A stretch of 64,000 nt of DNA from Acephala macrosclerotiorum (lineage: Eukaryota; Ascomycota; Leotiomycetes; Helotiales; Mollisiaceae), in assembly GCA_014904845.1 (NCBI GenBank), contig MU119271.1:62001-126000 (forward strand), written 5' to 3'. Each line of letters opens with the position of its first letter. Within the stretch, counting starts at the first letter, position 1. Shown here piece by piece: positions 38,045 to 48,660 of the stretch. Made by a program: the position numbers and the translations under genes. Under the pieces are notes generated by a model. The model saw only the letters and a program-made list of their open reading frames with translations, was not told the origin of the DNA and ran no database searches.

Positions 38045-38308
38045 ATTATAATAAAACTATATACTCTTTTTTCAAAAATCCTTGTAAATAGTTAATTTCG
38101 AGAGTAGTATTGATCACGTGTTTTTTAGTACATAAAAAACTTTTACTTACTATAGACTAATTAACAATTTTTTTTATTTTTATTTTAATTGATTAATTAA
38201 TTGATTTACGAATTACGAATTACTTCGAATAAATCTAATTTATTAATTAAAACGAATTAATCTACGATTAAACTTTTTTATTTTATATTTTATTGCTTTT
38301 TTATATTA
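38045..38308 (+). repeat. Right LTR of the nested retrotransposon
   Basis: Direct copy of 26347-26611; differs mainly by C-to-T and G-to-A changes in each copy (for example GAGAGCAATACTAG against GAGAGTAGTATTGA). Confidence 0.65.
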
Positions 38309-40074
38309 CATTTTTTATTAAATACTAAATCGAGTTTTCGAAAATAAAATTACAATTATTTATTCAAAAATTATTAATTTAATTAAAAAAATTTGAAAAA
38401 AATATTAAAATATTATACAATAAATATTTTAAATAATATTTTTATATATTTATATTTTTTTTAATATTTATATTTTTTTAAATCGTTGATTTTTATTAAT
38501 AATTTGTATTTATTTTACTACGTACAATCAAAAAAAATAAAAAAAATTTCTCGTTTTAAAAAAAGTCTCTAATTATAATTTAAAAATTACAATATTGTAT
38601 AAAAGTTTGAAATTATTATAAAAAATAATACTTTTACAAATAACGTTTTTTATTAATTAATTCAAAAAAAATTAAAAAATATATTTAATTTAATTTGAAA
38701 AATAAAATATTAATATATTTATTATTTTGATTATATTATTAATTTTATTATATAAATTTTTTTATTTATAAATATAATTAATTTAAATAACTTTGAATCG
38801 TACGATTAATAAAATAAAATAAAAATTTTAATATAATAAAAACAATAAAAATTTATTTAATTAAATATATAATATTGTAATTTATATTCGTAAATCGATT
38901 GAAAAAACAAAAGAATTTCGTACGCTTATAAAAAAATTGATTTCAATAGATAATCGTACGAAGTAAAATAATTAGTATTAAATGTTTTTTGTATTATTTA
39001 ATTTATAATTCGTAATAAAAAAATATTATTAAAATTACGAGAAAAAATTTGAAAAAAATATTTTAATTTTTAAAAATTAAAAAAAACTTCGTACGATTAA
39101 AGAATTTTTTATTTTTTTTCAATAAACTATTTTTATTATTGAAAAAAATTTTATTTTTTTTAATTTTATTTTTTTTATAATAAATATTTTAATTAAATAT
39201 TTTTAAAAAAAAAATGTAAATTTTTTTTTTTTTTTGTACGATTAAATTAATTTTTATATAATAAATTAAATATAAAAAAAATAAAAATAAAAAAAAATAA
39301 AATTTTTTCGTCGAATTAAAATAATATACGAAGTTTTTAATAATTATTATATAAAGATTAATATATTTTCGATTTATATTATTATATTAATTTTAAATTT
39401 TTGTAATTGTACGAAATATATTAAAATATACTAATTAAAAAAATAATTAAAATCGATTTTAATTAAAATTAAAAAACTTTAAAAAAAATATAAAAAAAAG
39501 ATTATAGTTTTATTTATTTTCTCGATTTTCTCGTATAATAATTCGTTTCGTAAATTATTAAAATTTGATATTTTTAATCGAATTACTTTATTTTTTCGAG
39601 CAATTATTCAATTTGCAAGTAAAAACGAATATAAAAATTATAATTTATTTGAATTGTACGATTTTAATAAAAGAAAAGTTTTCGTTTAATAGTATTAAAA
39701 TACGTAAAAATAACGCTAGTCAAAATTTTTACTTATAGTTATTAATATTTTTTCAATTTTATCAAGAAGTAATAAACTAAAAAAAATATTTTTAGAGATT
39801 CGTCGTACAATAAACTGAAATAAAAAGCAAATAAAATCGAAGACGATTAAAATACGAGAGTATTTAAAGTATTAAAAAAAAAGTGAAATTCTAGATACTT
39901 TTCTTTGAAATTAGTTTGTTTAGAAATAATAAACGTAGTAAAAGTAATAATAGTAATCGTACGAAGAGAAAATGCTTTATACAACGTAGTACTGTGAGAA
40001 AAACTTCTCGTAAAAGTAATAGAGTTTATTTTAAAAGAAAAAGAGAAGTATATTATGTAATAAGCTCACTAAAA

Positions 40075-40163
40075 ATCGATACTTTATCGATAATACTAAT
40101 ACTTTACGATTCTAGTATCAATATCGTATCGATACCGAAAATTAAATATTACAATCGAGCCTG
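40075..40163 (-). repeat. Right terminal inverted repeat of the hAT-like element
   Basis: Reverse complement of the left end: ends in TCGAGCCTG, with GTATCGATAC and ATCGATACTTTATCGAT further inward. Less AT-rich than the interior. Confidence 0.7.
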
Positions 40164-40171
40164 GTTCCATT
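40164..40171. repeat. Target-site duplication, right copy
   Basis: GTTCCATT directly after the right inverted end; lies in exon 3 of the split gene (Glu-Met-Glu codons on the minus strand). Confidence 0.85.
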
Positions 40172-40760
40172 TCTTCCAACACTCTATGTGTATCCTCGAG
40201 GATTATGCCTTTAGCTTCAGCTCTGCGAATCCATTCCTTCCCGAACAGAAGAGCCATGAGTTCCTCCTTCGTATTAGCCACCTATGCTTTAATATTAGAG
40301 AGTGTTTGAGTAGAGGAAGCAGGGTGGGCGAATGGCAACTTACTCCTAGCTTGAATTCTCTTGGTTGGATGGCACCGGCGTCATCGAGCTTTTGGCATGT
40401 GCTGGCAAAGTTGGGAGGCGCATCTGTGCAGCAAATTCGTCAATTCCATGCTGTCTCCGAAAGGGTTTGAAACTTACCTTTGGCTGGAACTTGGCCGACC
40501 TGCTCTCTCATGACCTTGACTTCGTCGTTCTCCTTCTTAACCTCGATTTCGCCGTCCTCCTTCTTGATCTTGACTTTGCACGACATCTTGTGTCTAATTG
40601 CTGATTCCACCTGCTATCAATCGTCAGAAAATAATTGGGTGTGGGGGAGAGAGCTGCTTTACGGTACTTCTTTTCGTCGAGGCGCGTTTTGGCAGGAGAA
40701 AAGGACTTCGCGAGATCGGAATAAATAGACTACTTAGCGGATTTCAGCTCTTATCTATAG

Positions 40761-41230
40761 GTGAATTCACTTGAAATTACGCGCCTTATCGAGCTCGCTG
40801 ATTGCAATGTTTGAGATGCAATTCATTCTTTGGAAGTCCTCTACCGAGGCAGAGCCCATCAAGACAACTACAAATTCTTCCACCGGGACAACCATACCCC
40901 ATCACCTTAATAAATTTCCTCTCCATAACACCCGGAGAGAAAAATTTCCACGTATGACCTAAGCCTCGCGTGACGAGCCTGCAACCTGAGCAGCTAAGGA
41001 GGGAGAAAATTAAGCGAACTACGCTAGTAAGCACTTGAAAAGTGAATACATTCGAAGTTACGAGTGCCTTAAATTCCTCGCAACCGCGATATTTGAAAAG
41101 AATTCATTCTCTGCCCATCAAGTCCTCTACCGGAACAGAGTCCCTTGAGACATTCATGAACCCCCCACCACGATATCACACCCCATTCATCCATCAGCTT
41201 CCTCCCTTCGACACCTGGGCGAGAAAAGCC
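40761..41230. repeat. Diverged tandem duplication, about 270 bases per unit
   Basis: 40761-41035 and 41042-41230 share an ordered series of blocks: GTGAAT at the start, TTACG-GCCTTA, ATTCATTCT, AAGTCCTCTACCG, CAGAG and GAGACA/AAGACA. They lie between two minus-strand genes and are not clearly coding. Together with 40587-40760 (upstream of the split gene) this fills the gap between the genes. Confidence 0.45.
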
Positions 41231-41249
41231 ATCTTGCATGGTCTATCCT

Positions 41250-41940
41250 TCATGGACCATCAAGCTCCGGGTCCTTTTCGATACCAGCGAGTTCGAAAAG
41301 GCCCAAATCATCAGCAGTAATGTTGAACATGACCATGATCTTGTGAATTTGCGTCAAGAACGTATGGGTCACCATCGCATATTTTTGGATCTCATATGCG
41401 AAGTGATCAAACAGCTTGTCGAGATCGCCGCCCTTGGTCTTGTACACCGCAATTTTATACTCCAGAATGATAACCGCGGTTTGCTCTCTTGCCTTGGCGA
41501 AGTTGAGCTCCTCGATGGCTTTGTCGAAGTTGTGGGGACAGGCTCTCCATTCCTTGAAGCTAGGTTCATACTCTTTGAGAAGGATGGCGTTCTGTGGAGG
41601 ATTGTTAGAGATTGTGTGGTGGTGAGAGGTGGAAAGGGGCGTGCCTGTTCGACGTAGGGAGGGGACTTCTTGATCTCAGACAGGGTAGGAAATGTCTTCG
41701 GGTCCTTGATGGTAAGCTTCTCCTCTGCTTGAGGTACAGCTGTTCCATTGGTTAGCGGTGGTCTTGAATCTGACGATGCATCTCACCTTCTGGTGAACCA
41801 CCTTGTCCGTCCACTGGCTTGTCTTCTCCGCCCATCTCGTCGTCTATGAATTTCTTGATGCGACTGTTAGGTTTCTCGTTAGCTTTGGACAATTCTGGAT
41901 AGAGAAGTTTCTCTTACGTTGTAGCTTCAAGGTGCTCCAT
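41250..41940 (-). CDS. Hypothetical protein, 178 aa
   Basis: Four exons: 41940-41918, 41863-41787, 41739-41645, 41591-41250; phases agree throughout. The start MEHLEATTRIKKF lies in a 7-codon first exon. The third intron begins GC rather than GT (CAG|GCACGC…CCACAG), a known minor donor type, and splicing there keeps the frame. The C-terminal 114 residues are helical (FDKAIEELNFAKAREQTAVI; DLDKLFDHFAYEIQKYAMV) and soluble. No family recognised. Same orientation as the split gene to the left and the coiled-coil gene to the right. Confidence 0.6.
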
Positions 41941-42254
41941 CTTGGTTGGTTGGGTATTGAAGAAGACTTCCAGAGATCGAAAGAACGGAAATTTATCGTC
42001 AGCCCGCCCACCTCATCCTCTCTTCAACACTCGCTAACCGGAGAAAAGAAAGGGCGAATACCGACATCACAGTTGAAATCGAGTCGCATCGTAGAGAAAA
42101 CGTGATCCATGCTTTCGCTGCCCATAACAAAGAGAATGTCTGATCGTTTAAGCCCTGTCCTTCCCACGGACACCACCGGTAACACTCACTTCTTCCTCAC
42201 TCTTCTTTCGTTTCTCCATTCGTTTCTCCAAACCAAAGCAACCTTCTCCACCCC

Positions 42255-42782
42255 TCAGCGAGCATGCTTCGTAATGATGTCTGTGATATTTTCCAACTCC
42301 TTGTACAATGTTTTCAGCTGAGCGTGAATCAATTCCCGGTCTCGCTGACAAAATGCAAGGTTCTCTTTCACTTCCCTCATCTCTTCTTCAAGGTCTTTGA
42401 TTCTCTCCAGGAGTTCCTCTCTACTCATGTCAGATGCCTGGATTGTTCTCTCAACCTATACATTTGATTAGAAACGTCCAAAAAGAAGAGGGACATAATA
42501 TGACGCACCTTCCCATTACCTAGGCCAGCTTCGCGCTTTAGGACATCCCATATGGTAATCTGTCCCTTCTCATGAATGCCGGCAGCAGCGTCGGACCTTA
42601 AGACATCCAACAGGGTAGTTTGTTGCTTCAGGTGGACGCTAGTCGAGCTGCTGGGTGACGGAGGTGACTCTATCTCGCGAATGAGTTGGGATCCTAAGTG
42701 AAGGGTAGGAGGGAGACTCACCATTGGAAAGACTGCCCTTGCTCTCTCTTGATTCTGATTGTTTGCTCATGTTGTTCGCCAT
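42255..42782 (-). CDS. Hypothetical coiled-coil protein, 140 aa
   Basis: Three exons: 42782-42722, 42669-42509, 42455-42255, with 52- and 53-base introns and exact phases. The N-terminus is Ser-rich (MANNMSKQSESRESK…PPSPSSSTS); two similar LLDVLRSDA / IWDVLKREAGLG segments follow; the last 65 residues form a strong coiled coil (REELLERIKDLEEEMREV…LKTLYKELENITDII). Probably a protein-protein adaptor; no family recognised. About 310 bases without a gene separate it from the 178-aa gene, and another 325 bases (42783-43107) upstream hold only overlapping short frames. Confidence 0.55.
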
Positions 42783-43107
42783 CTCTGCAGCGCGGGTCTG
42801 CTAGTGTCGACGATGAAAAGGTGGTCTTCGTCGAGATATGGGGTTGTTGATAATTTGGGGTTATGGGAGTTGATGTTGATTCAGATGTTGATGTGGATCG
42901 CGTCGGGAAAGAGCGCAAAAGTTCCAAGAAGGGAAGGAGTAGATGGTTTCGAAAGCGAGTTTGCTCGACGGAAAGACAAACCCTGCCACGTTCATTTCCA
43001 ATCGTCGAAATGGAATTTGTCCTTCTCAATAGCAAAGCTCATTGCGCGAGTATTCCTGGCCTTGGCGAGACAATTAAGAAAGCACATCCTCACCAGAAAT
43101 CCCTCTC

Positions 43108-44237
43108 TCACTTGATGACTCGTCCGTACCCAATGGCCCGCCCAAGCCTATCCAAGCCAGGAAACTCCAACCTCCCCTCCCTCGTAACCCTTTTCATCTT
43201 CATCGCATTCTCCGTCAAAAACTCTCCATCACCACCCCTGACATCAAAACCTACCCACTCCACCTCCTCATCTAACACCAACCTTCCTACAATCGACGAA
43301 TAAGGCCACGGCGCTTTGACCTCAAAGACCTCCAAATCTGCTTCAATCATACACAAAGCCTTGAAGAATCTATATCTGAAATCTGCCATCGCGTCATGAG
43401 CATCTAGATCGTCTAGTGTTCCGAGACTAATTCTGAGGGTTTTGATGGATGGGAGTTGGTTTAAGGGTTCACACATTGAGATCCAGGATACGAGGAGGGT
43501 ATCGGAGTAGGTATCGAGGTTTATGAGGATGGAGAGGTGGGTGAGGTGGTGGCGGCGGGTGCAGAGGATTACGTTGTTGAATTGATCTGGGTTGTAGAAT
43601 ACGAATTCTAGTTTTTTGTACCAGATATCCATTACTTCGGAATATCTGGTTCAACTGTTAGTCTTAATGTTGAGTGAGAGGGACTGGAGTGGACGTACAA
43701 GATTCGGCAAGTTTGTGCGAGAAATAGGAGCTGTTGTAACAGCTTCTTGTTCTGAAGATTGGTCATCCCCAAAGGATCAAGATTCCAAGTTTTCTCGAGG
43801 TCGATCTCATAGAGCGCGGTGCAGGATTTGCTTGTGAACTTACTGTACTTCCATTCCCACGGCCTTAAAATGTGAATAGTAGTCGGAGATTCATCGATCA
43901 ACATCTTCCAGATCTGATCTCGAATTTCTCTTGGAAATTTGAAGAAGTGAGATTGGATTTATCCGTCGGTCGATTGGATGAGTGGTAAGATGGGCGATGG
44001 GGGGGTTTTTTTTTTTTTTTTTGAAGGATTGAGAAGGGTCTTGATGACTGATGGGGACTTGATGAGGCGTTTTCGTGTAGTGGCGATATCCTTGAGGAGA
44101 GATTCTGTGGGTTGATATGGAGGGCGGGGTGGTGGGATGGTGAGTGCTCGTCGACGAGGTCCGTGGCGGGAATCAGGTGATTCAGAAACCGGGATGAAAG
44201 ATTGTAATGAGAAATTAGATTCTGTTACTGGCATCAT
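43108..44237 (-). pseudogene. 2EXR/F-box-like protein gene with an in-frame TAA
   Basis: Exons 44237-43699 and 43645-43108, 359 codons, joined by an intron with GTACGT donor and GACTAAC branch site. A TAA at 43961-43959 (codon 93) interrupts the frame exactly upstream of the diagnostic motif FFKFPREIRDQIWKM, typical of fungal 2EXR/F-box-like proteins. Content on both sides is in the same frame, so CAA-to-TAA is likely, unless an unseen intron removes it. Codons 70-80 include a Lys run coded by about 17 A residues followed by C residues, where length errors could also shift the frame. An alternative is a shorter gene starting after the stop, but no ATG precedes the motif. Function unknown. Confidence 0.5.
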
Positions 44238-45194
44238 GAACGTAAGCAAATTTCTCAATGTTTTAGGATACAACCGAGAATCGTAGAAGTGTGAAGAAGA
44301 GAGATGGTTGAAGGGGGCTTGAAGCTATTCCCAAAGCATCGCCCCGCATGACATACCCAGTAGCGTTGGCACCAATCAGCACAGCATGCCCTCAATGCGA
44401 GGCATCTTGATATCTCACTTAAAAACAGTCATTTCCTCTCAAATCGAGAGTTGGAATGCCTCATGTAGAGCCATGAAAGCAAGATGAGTACTCACCAATA
44501 CCTCTAGACTCAGGATCAATTTTCTCTTTCGCTAGTTCCGTTTAGTCTGCGGACGTGAGCAGCGGCTGCTTTAACCTGAGCAGAGGGTGAGTATCCCTAA
44601 GCATCCCTGAGCATCCCTGAGAAGAGCCTGAGCAGAGCCTAAGCATCCTGAGCACTTCCTGAGTCCTGCACGCCATAATATGGAACCCGTTTTGGCCTCC
44701 TGTGTGTCCCGGCTACAGTTTCCTTACCGAATTTTTCTCGGGAATCCGTTTCTGCTCCCTCAAAGGGTGTCTGCCAGAGCTGATTTTGGATCTGTCACGA
44801 TTCGGTTCGCAGATCCGTTTCAGGGCACGCTTGGCCTAGTGCCAGCGCACATAATCGAAACTTTCTTAATCATGGGAAACCTATCTGCTTATTTAGAACT
44901 TTCTTGCACTAGATCTTCCTGGATCTAAGATTCTGCAAGCACCAGATCCTGATGGCTCCCTAGATCCAATATGTTGATTTAGTGTACACTGTATATTATA
45001 TCATGGTGTAGTTTGTATACTGGATGTATATAGACTTAGGCTTACCCCCTCTACACAAATCAAGTCGTCAGAACTCCAATTTTAGTGCAACACAATGGCC
45101 CATCAAGCTTCATCACATGTCCGAGTAAGCACTCACTTACTTGACCTATGACTGGAAAACAAGTGTCCTCGAAAAATCGAATCCAAACCCTGCC
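44238..45194. other. Intergenic region with CCTGAGCA repeats
   Basis: No gene seen. Contains the left CCTGAGCA cluster (44557-44665). An ORF at 44680-44928 has no recognisable content. Confidence 0.4.
44557..44665 (+). repeat. CCTGAGCA repeat cluster, left
   Basis: Five or more irregular copies of CCTGAGCA/CCCTGAG within ~110 bases. The reverse complement (TGCTCAGG) forms a similar cluster at 49770-49870, about 5.2 kb to the right. Such subterminal arrays occur at ends of some DNA transposons. Confidence 0.5.
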
Positions 45195-47473
45195 TTAGCA
45201 AAGTTCTATTTCTTGAATTTTGTTGCGGTTAATCATTCTGTTTACAAACATGTCACCAAATTCCCCCTCCATAATTCCGTGAGCATAACATGCACCAATC
45301 ACCTTGAAGTTGTCTCCGTGGGGCCGAAGTACTAGAGGAACGCTACACCCTAGCAATACACTAACCAGATCTCCAGACCTGGCCGATGGAGGGCAAATGC
45401 CAACCAATCCCATGTGGGTTGTAAATAAGCGGTTGTAACAGACATTGGCAGCGGCTGCTTGCAGGAGTAATTCCTCCCGAGAGTCTTGTTTTGTTCTCAG
45501 CTTGATGTTATGTTGGCAGTCTGGCATTTTGCGAGTAAAATATTGACCAAGAGGTTTACCCGCAACACGAAAACGATGGTTGTACGTAATAAACGTATAA
45601 AACGACTGCTCGGTTGTGGTCCAGGTCCAATGATCTTGGGGTAGAGGGACTTCCAATAATGCAATGGCATCCCTGTCTCCAGGCTGGAGTATAGTGAACT
45701 TTTGGTTTCTATTGCAAAGAAATGTTCTCCATAAAGCTTCCCTGCAACCTTCCAAATCACCGTAGTGATTGTTCTTTGTAGTCGGTTGAGTAGGCTTAGC
45801 ATCAGAACCATCAAACCAGTGGTTCATGCTTAGCCCATCAATTTGATCGGCCATTAGGCAAATGACCTTCAGCTTTTTCTTATCAGGACTCTGGACGGGG
45901 ATTAACCCCGCCAAGAAACCAGGTCCTCCCGCAAAGTAAGGGTCTCTAGGTTTCCCCTTGACAGCTAGAAAAGGTTCACTAATATCAGTCTTTTGATTCC
46001 AGTCCGGAACCCAGGATGGTGTTGTATTTTGGTCCGGAGCCCAGTTGCAGTGTGAGAGGATGTCGAGGGATAGACTTGCTTGTATCAAAGTAACGCAGAA
46101 ATTTGTATACACCTCTTCCACTGAGAGTTCGTAATTTGGCTTCAGATCCTTTACAAAGTAAGGATGGATCAGTGCCATGAAGCCATATATTTTGTCCCTA
46201 GGGTCCGTTGCATTTAGATCTCGACCATCGGCAAGCACGTCCAGTGGAGGCGGCCAGCCACCATGTCGGCGCACGTCATCGAATTTCTTAGCCAGGAGGA
46301 GGTTTCCTGGCGTAATCCATTCGTGTATCGGGTCCTTCTTCACTGCTTCAAATATTGGACCCGCGATTAGCTCGTGCTTGTACAGTTCTTCGCGAGCCAG
46401 TAGCGTGAATATCAAATCGGTTGTTGATTGAGATATCCATTTGATCGCAGCGTTGGATAACTCTCCAAGGGAAATAACACTGCGACCACAGAGGATCGGT
46501 GTCTCTTTCGTGCCTGCAGATAGCTCCTGTATAATCCATACTCGTTTCCAATATTCTCTCTGCATCAGAGATCGGAACGCCTGCCAGCATCCAAAGAGTG
46601 ACGGGTCTTGAGGTCCTGCACTCCGCAAGTGATATCTTCTTTCAATCTTTTGATATCTTCTACCTCGCTCCTGACGTCTTCCGCATGGAGCACCTGACAT
46701 CTGATATGAGGCCAGCGGGAGATTTGGGTTGGTGGCCAAGATAGTACTAAGTTCTTTGCCTTTGTCTTTTTCCCAAGACAGCGATAGGATTTTAATCAAG
46801 CGAACCGCTTTCCAGCTGTCTTCAGTCTCCTCTCCAAGCCACACAACAACTTCCAATCTAATGAATCGCAGTTAGACAAAAGCTCTATATCAAAATATTC
46901 AAAGTAACTATCGACTCACGCTTTCTGGTAAATGTCCAACATCCTTTGAACTTGTGCGCTTCTCTCCTTCACATCGTTCTGGTTAATGCACAATGCATCA
47001 GCCCAAAGACGGACTCCCAGCCTCATCGGTAGCTTATCTCGTAAAATCCTCAAAGCCGACTCTAGATTCTCAGTGACTTGCACTGACTTCTCGTTGACGA
47101 AGATTTCCCGCGTCTTGTTCGGATTGCCCCATACATACGAAAGCGCCACATATTCTCCCCAAGAATACCTACCTTGGAAGGGATGTTTTCCTTTTTTCAA
47201 GCCTAAGGCGTCATTTGCATCCTCATCGAGGGCAGTCATCACAAGCGACGAAGCGGGCTCGGCTTTTCCGGTAAACTTGTCCTCCCAATAACAACCGAAG
47301 CTGCCTTGTACAGGGTTCGACCTGAGATTGTGTTTTCTAGCCCGAGACTCTAATGGAACATTTTCTAGGGTACAGCGCACAACGCTGTTTGGCCCGTGGC
47401 TTGAATGGTGAGATGGAAGGAGCGTGAGGACTCGTATCTCGTTCTTATCGGGGTTGAGGGGTTGGTATTCCAT
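45195..47473 (-). CDS. HET-domain protein
   Basis: Two exons (47473-46920, 46857-45195), 738 aa, start MEYQPLNPDKNEIRVLTLLP as usual for the family. HET core motifs are YVALSYVWG (~110), LWADALCINQND (~160) and VVVWLGEE across the intron, then WKRVWIIQE and ATDPRDKIYGFMALI. The C-terminal region ends with CYAHGIMEGEF. HET proteins trigger heterokaryon-incompatibility cell death and related immune-like responses when a partner is recognised; the partner of this one is unknown. Frame intact. It lies between the two inverted CCTGAGCA clusters with a decayed nuclease-like gene upstream, so it may sit on a mobile segment. Confidence 0.88.
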
Positions 47474-48050
47474 GCTACTAGACGGTATCTAAATAGGTAC
47501 GTGAGTACACTCTTGATAGAGCTGGATGGGCATCTTACTTGCTTAGATTATGTTGCCGTGCAAATGTGCTAGAACCATTTGCGGCGCTCAAGGACGATAT
47601 GAACGATCGATTGCAAATAAATGGAATCGGTTGTTTGGTATGGAAGTCTAGTGAGATTAAAGCAAGCTCTATAGATATGTGGGCGGTGAAATTGTCGCCG
47701 ATACTAGCGGTGTAGCCTTGGGTCTGGCAGGGCGTGTCTCTTTTTATATCGGAGTGCGAACCATTATTGCCTTACGCTCGGACTACACAGCAGGCAGCCG
47801 CGGGGAACATATACTGTAAAAGCCTGTGCAAAATCGGCTGCCTTATCTTGCCTGGTCCTATTCTCTGCAATAATTATTTTATAACTAAATAGTGTGGAAG
47901 TTTGAGAAGGTATTAAACGTGCCATCGGTGAAAATGATAAGTGATATAATTATTTGCCCACACAAAGCGTGCCAAGTGGGAGGGGTGTGCCAAGCGAACG
48001 ATTAAGCAACTTTTGCCCGCCTTTTTAGTAGTGCAACTTGACAGCACCTC
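47474..48050. other. Upstream region of the HET gene
   Basis: About 580 bases, no gene seen; presumably the HET promoter. Confidence 0.4.
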
Positions 48051-48660
48051 TTAAGGGAAAAAGAACGTCACTTGACTAACCTCGTGGAATGACTTTTTAT
48101 ATGCTCTCCCTTCGATATTTTGAGATAAGGGAGTGTCTGGGGTGATGTCTCGTGAGGGAACATGACTTGATTGACTTGATTGATCAGAGAGATGGTGGCT
48201 TTCCAGCCCCTGTGAAAGTCCGGATTCGCTTAGCTCGGAGACCTTAAAGTCGACATCAGAAGGCAACTCATTAATTACCAAACAGAACCCTTTGAAGTGA
48301 GTTGGCACTATATATCGTAGAAGCGCTTAGTGAATTTGTATGCCGTCTATTTCTCTTTGCAATCCAATCCCGTAAAGCTGAATTCATAGATTAGGCTGCA
48401 GTAGAAAGTAGTCTTGATTTCCTCGATTATAGGGTAATGACTGTGGATCCTCACCGTTCGGTGGTCGTGCAAGACTGAAAAGGCGAGGATTTGCCGATAG
48501 AGCTCTTTTCGCGCTTCATAAGCCTAAAGAGTTCCACAATACCCCTCACAGCAAGAGTCATACTGTGAGCATTCTGCCAGCCTGCAACATCAAGTACTGC
48601 AGCACCGCACTTTGTTTCGCAGGTTGGTCTGTACGTATTACTCACTCTAATGCTTTTACT
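48051..48660 (-). pseudogene. Relic of a fungal DUF7924-like (nuclease-fold) gene
   Basis: Minus-strand pieces in shifting frames line up in order: CGAAVLDVAGWQNAHSMTLA and VRGIVELFRLMKREK, then KELYRQILAFSVLHDHRTVR and IHSHYPIIEE, TAYKFTKRFYDI, and PTHFKGFCLVINELPSDVDF. This order resembles the C-terminal half of a common fungal family I recall as DUF7924-like. One-base shifts occur near 48508 and 48309, and TAG codons stand at 48349-48347 and 48310-48308 where the family seems to have Trp. The N-terminal half is not readable in 48661-49230. Recognition is from memory. Confidence 0.4.

Larger units (their letters stand above)
26347..38308. mobile_element. Nested LTR-type retrotransposon, heavily RIP-mutated
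   Basis: Bounded by the direct repeats at both ends and ~12 kb long, larger than a usual Gypsy or Copia element, so it may contain further insertions. No gag-pol motif survives and no clear 5-bp target duplication could be read; borders are approximate to a few bases. From ~26.6 to ~34.2 kb the plus strand has more G than C, and from ~34.4 to ~38 kb more C than G, judged by sampled stretches. Confidence 0.55.
25699..40163. mobile_element. RIP-degraded hAT-like DNA transposon, 14.5 kb with nested insert
   Basis: The ends are inverted: CAGGCTCGA at 25699-25707 and its complement at 40155-40163, followed inward by shared ATCGATAC, GATACT and AGTATTAGT blocks. A perfect 8-bp target duplication flanks it. 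An 8-bp duplication with CAG-type termini is typical of the hAT superfamily. The interior is about 80-85% A/T by eye, and no transposase can be read. A direct-repeat pair (26347-26611, 38045-38308) implies a ~12-kb nested retrotransposon, so the host element would be about 2.5 kb. C and G that remain are enriched in CG steps, as expected when C is lost at CA/CT but kept at CG. Apparent reading frames inside are chance. Confidence 0.8.
25617..40586 (-). pseudogene. Small gene split by the hAT-like transposon
   Basis: Right part, minus strand: exon 1 40586-40478, exon 2 40423-40344, exon 3 40281-40164, with perfect GTAAGT donors and exact phases. Exon 3 runs into the 8-bp duplication GTTCCATT and then the transposon. 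Left part: 25690-25617, directly beyond the other copy of the duplication, continues the same frame (QRRARLAVQDAKW…HGSHV) to a TAA. Joining the parts with a single copy of the duplication gives 127 codons (126 aa). The protein starts MSCKVKIKKEDGEIEVKKEN and is charged and helical; no domain recognised. In the present state translation would run past residue ~102 into the transposon end. Its intactness outside the insertion suggests a fairly recent hit, or slow decay. Confidence 0.7.

Noticed and set aside
25800..40100. Mitochondrial DNA insertion as explanation of the AT-rich block
   Set aside because: No mitochondrial gene, rRNA or tRNA text is visible, CG steps are spared, and transposon ends with a target duplication explain the block better.
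25800..40100. Centromere-like AT-rich region
   Set aside because: Sharp borders with inverted ends and an 8-bp duplication inside a gene point to insertion rather than a centromere; 14 kb is also short.
39916..40470. Plus-strand ORF of 184 codons
   Set aside because: It runs through the transposon end and then antisense to the exons of the split gene; composition changes abruptly at the border.
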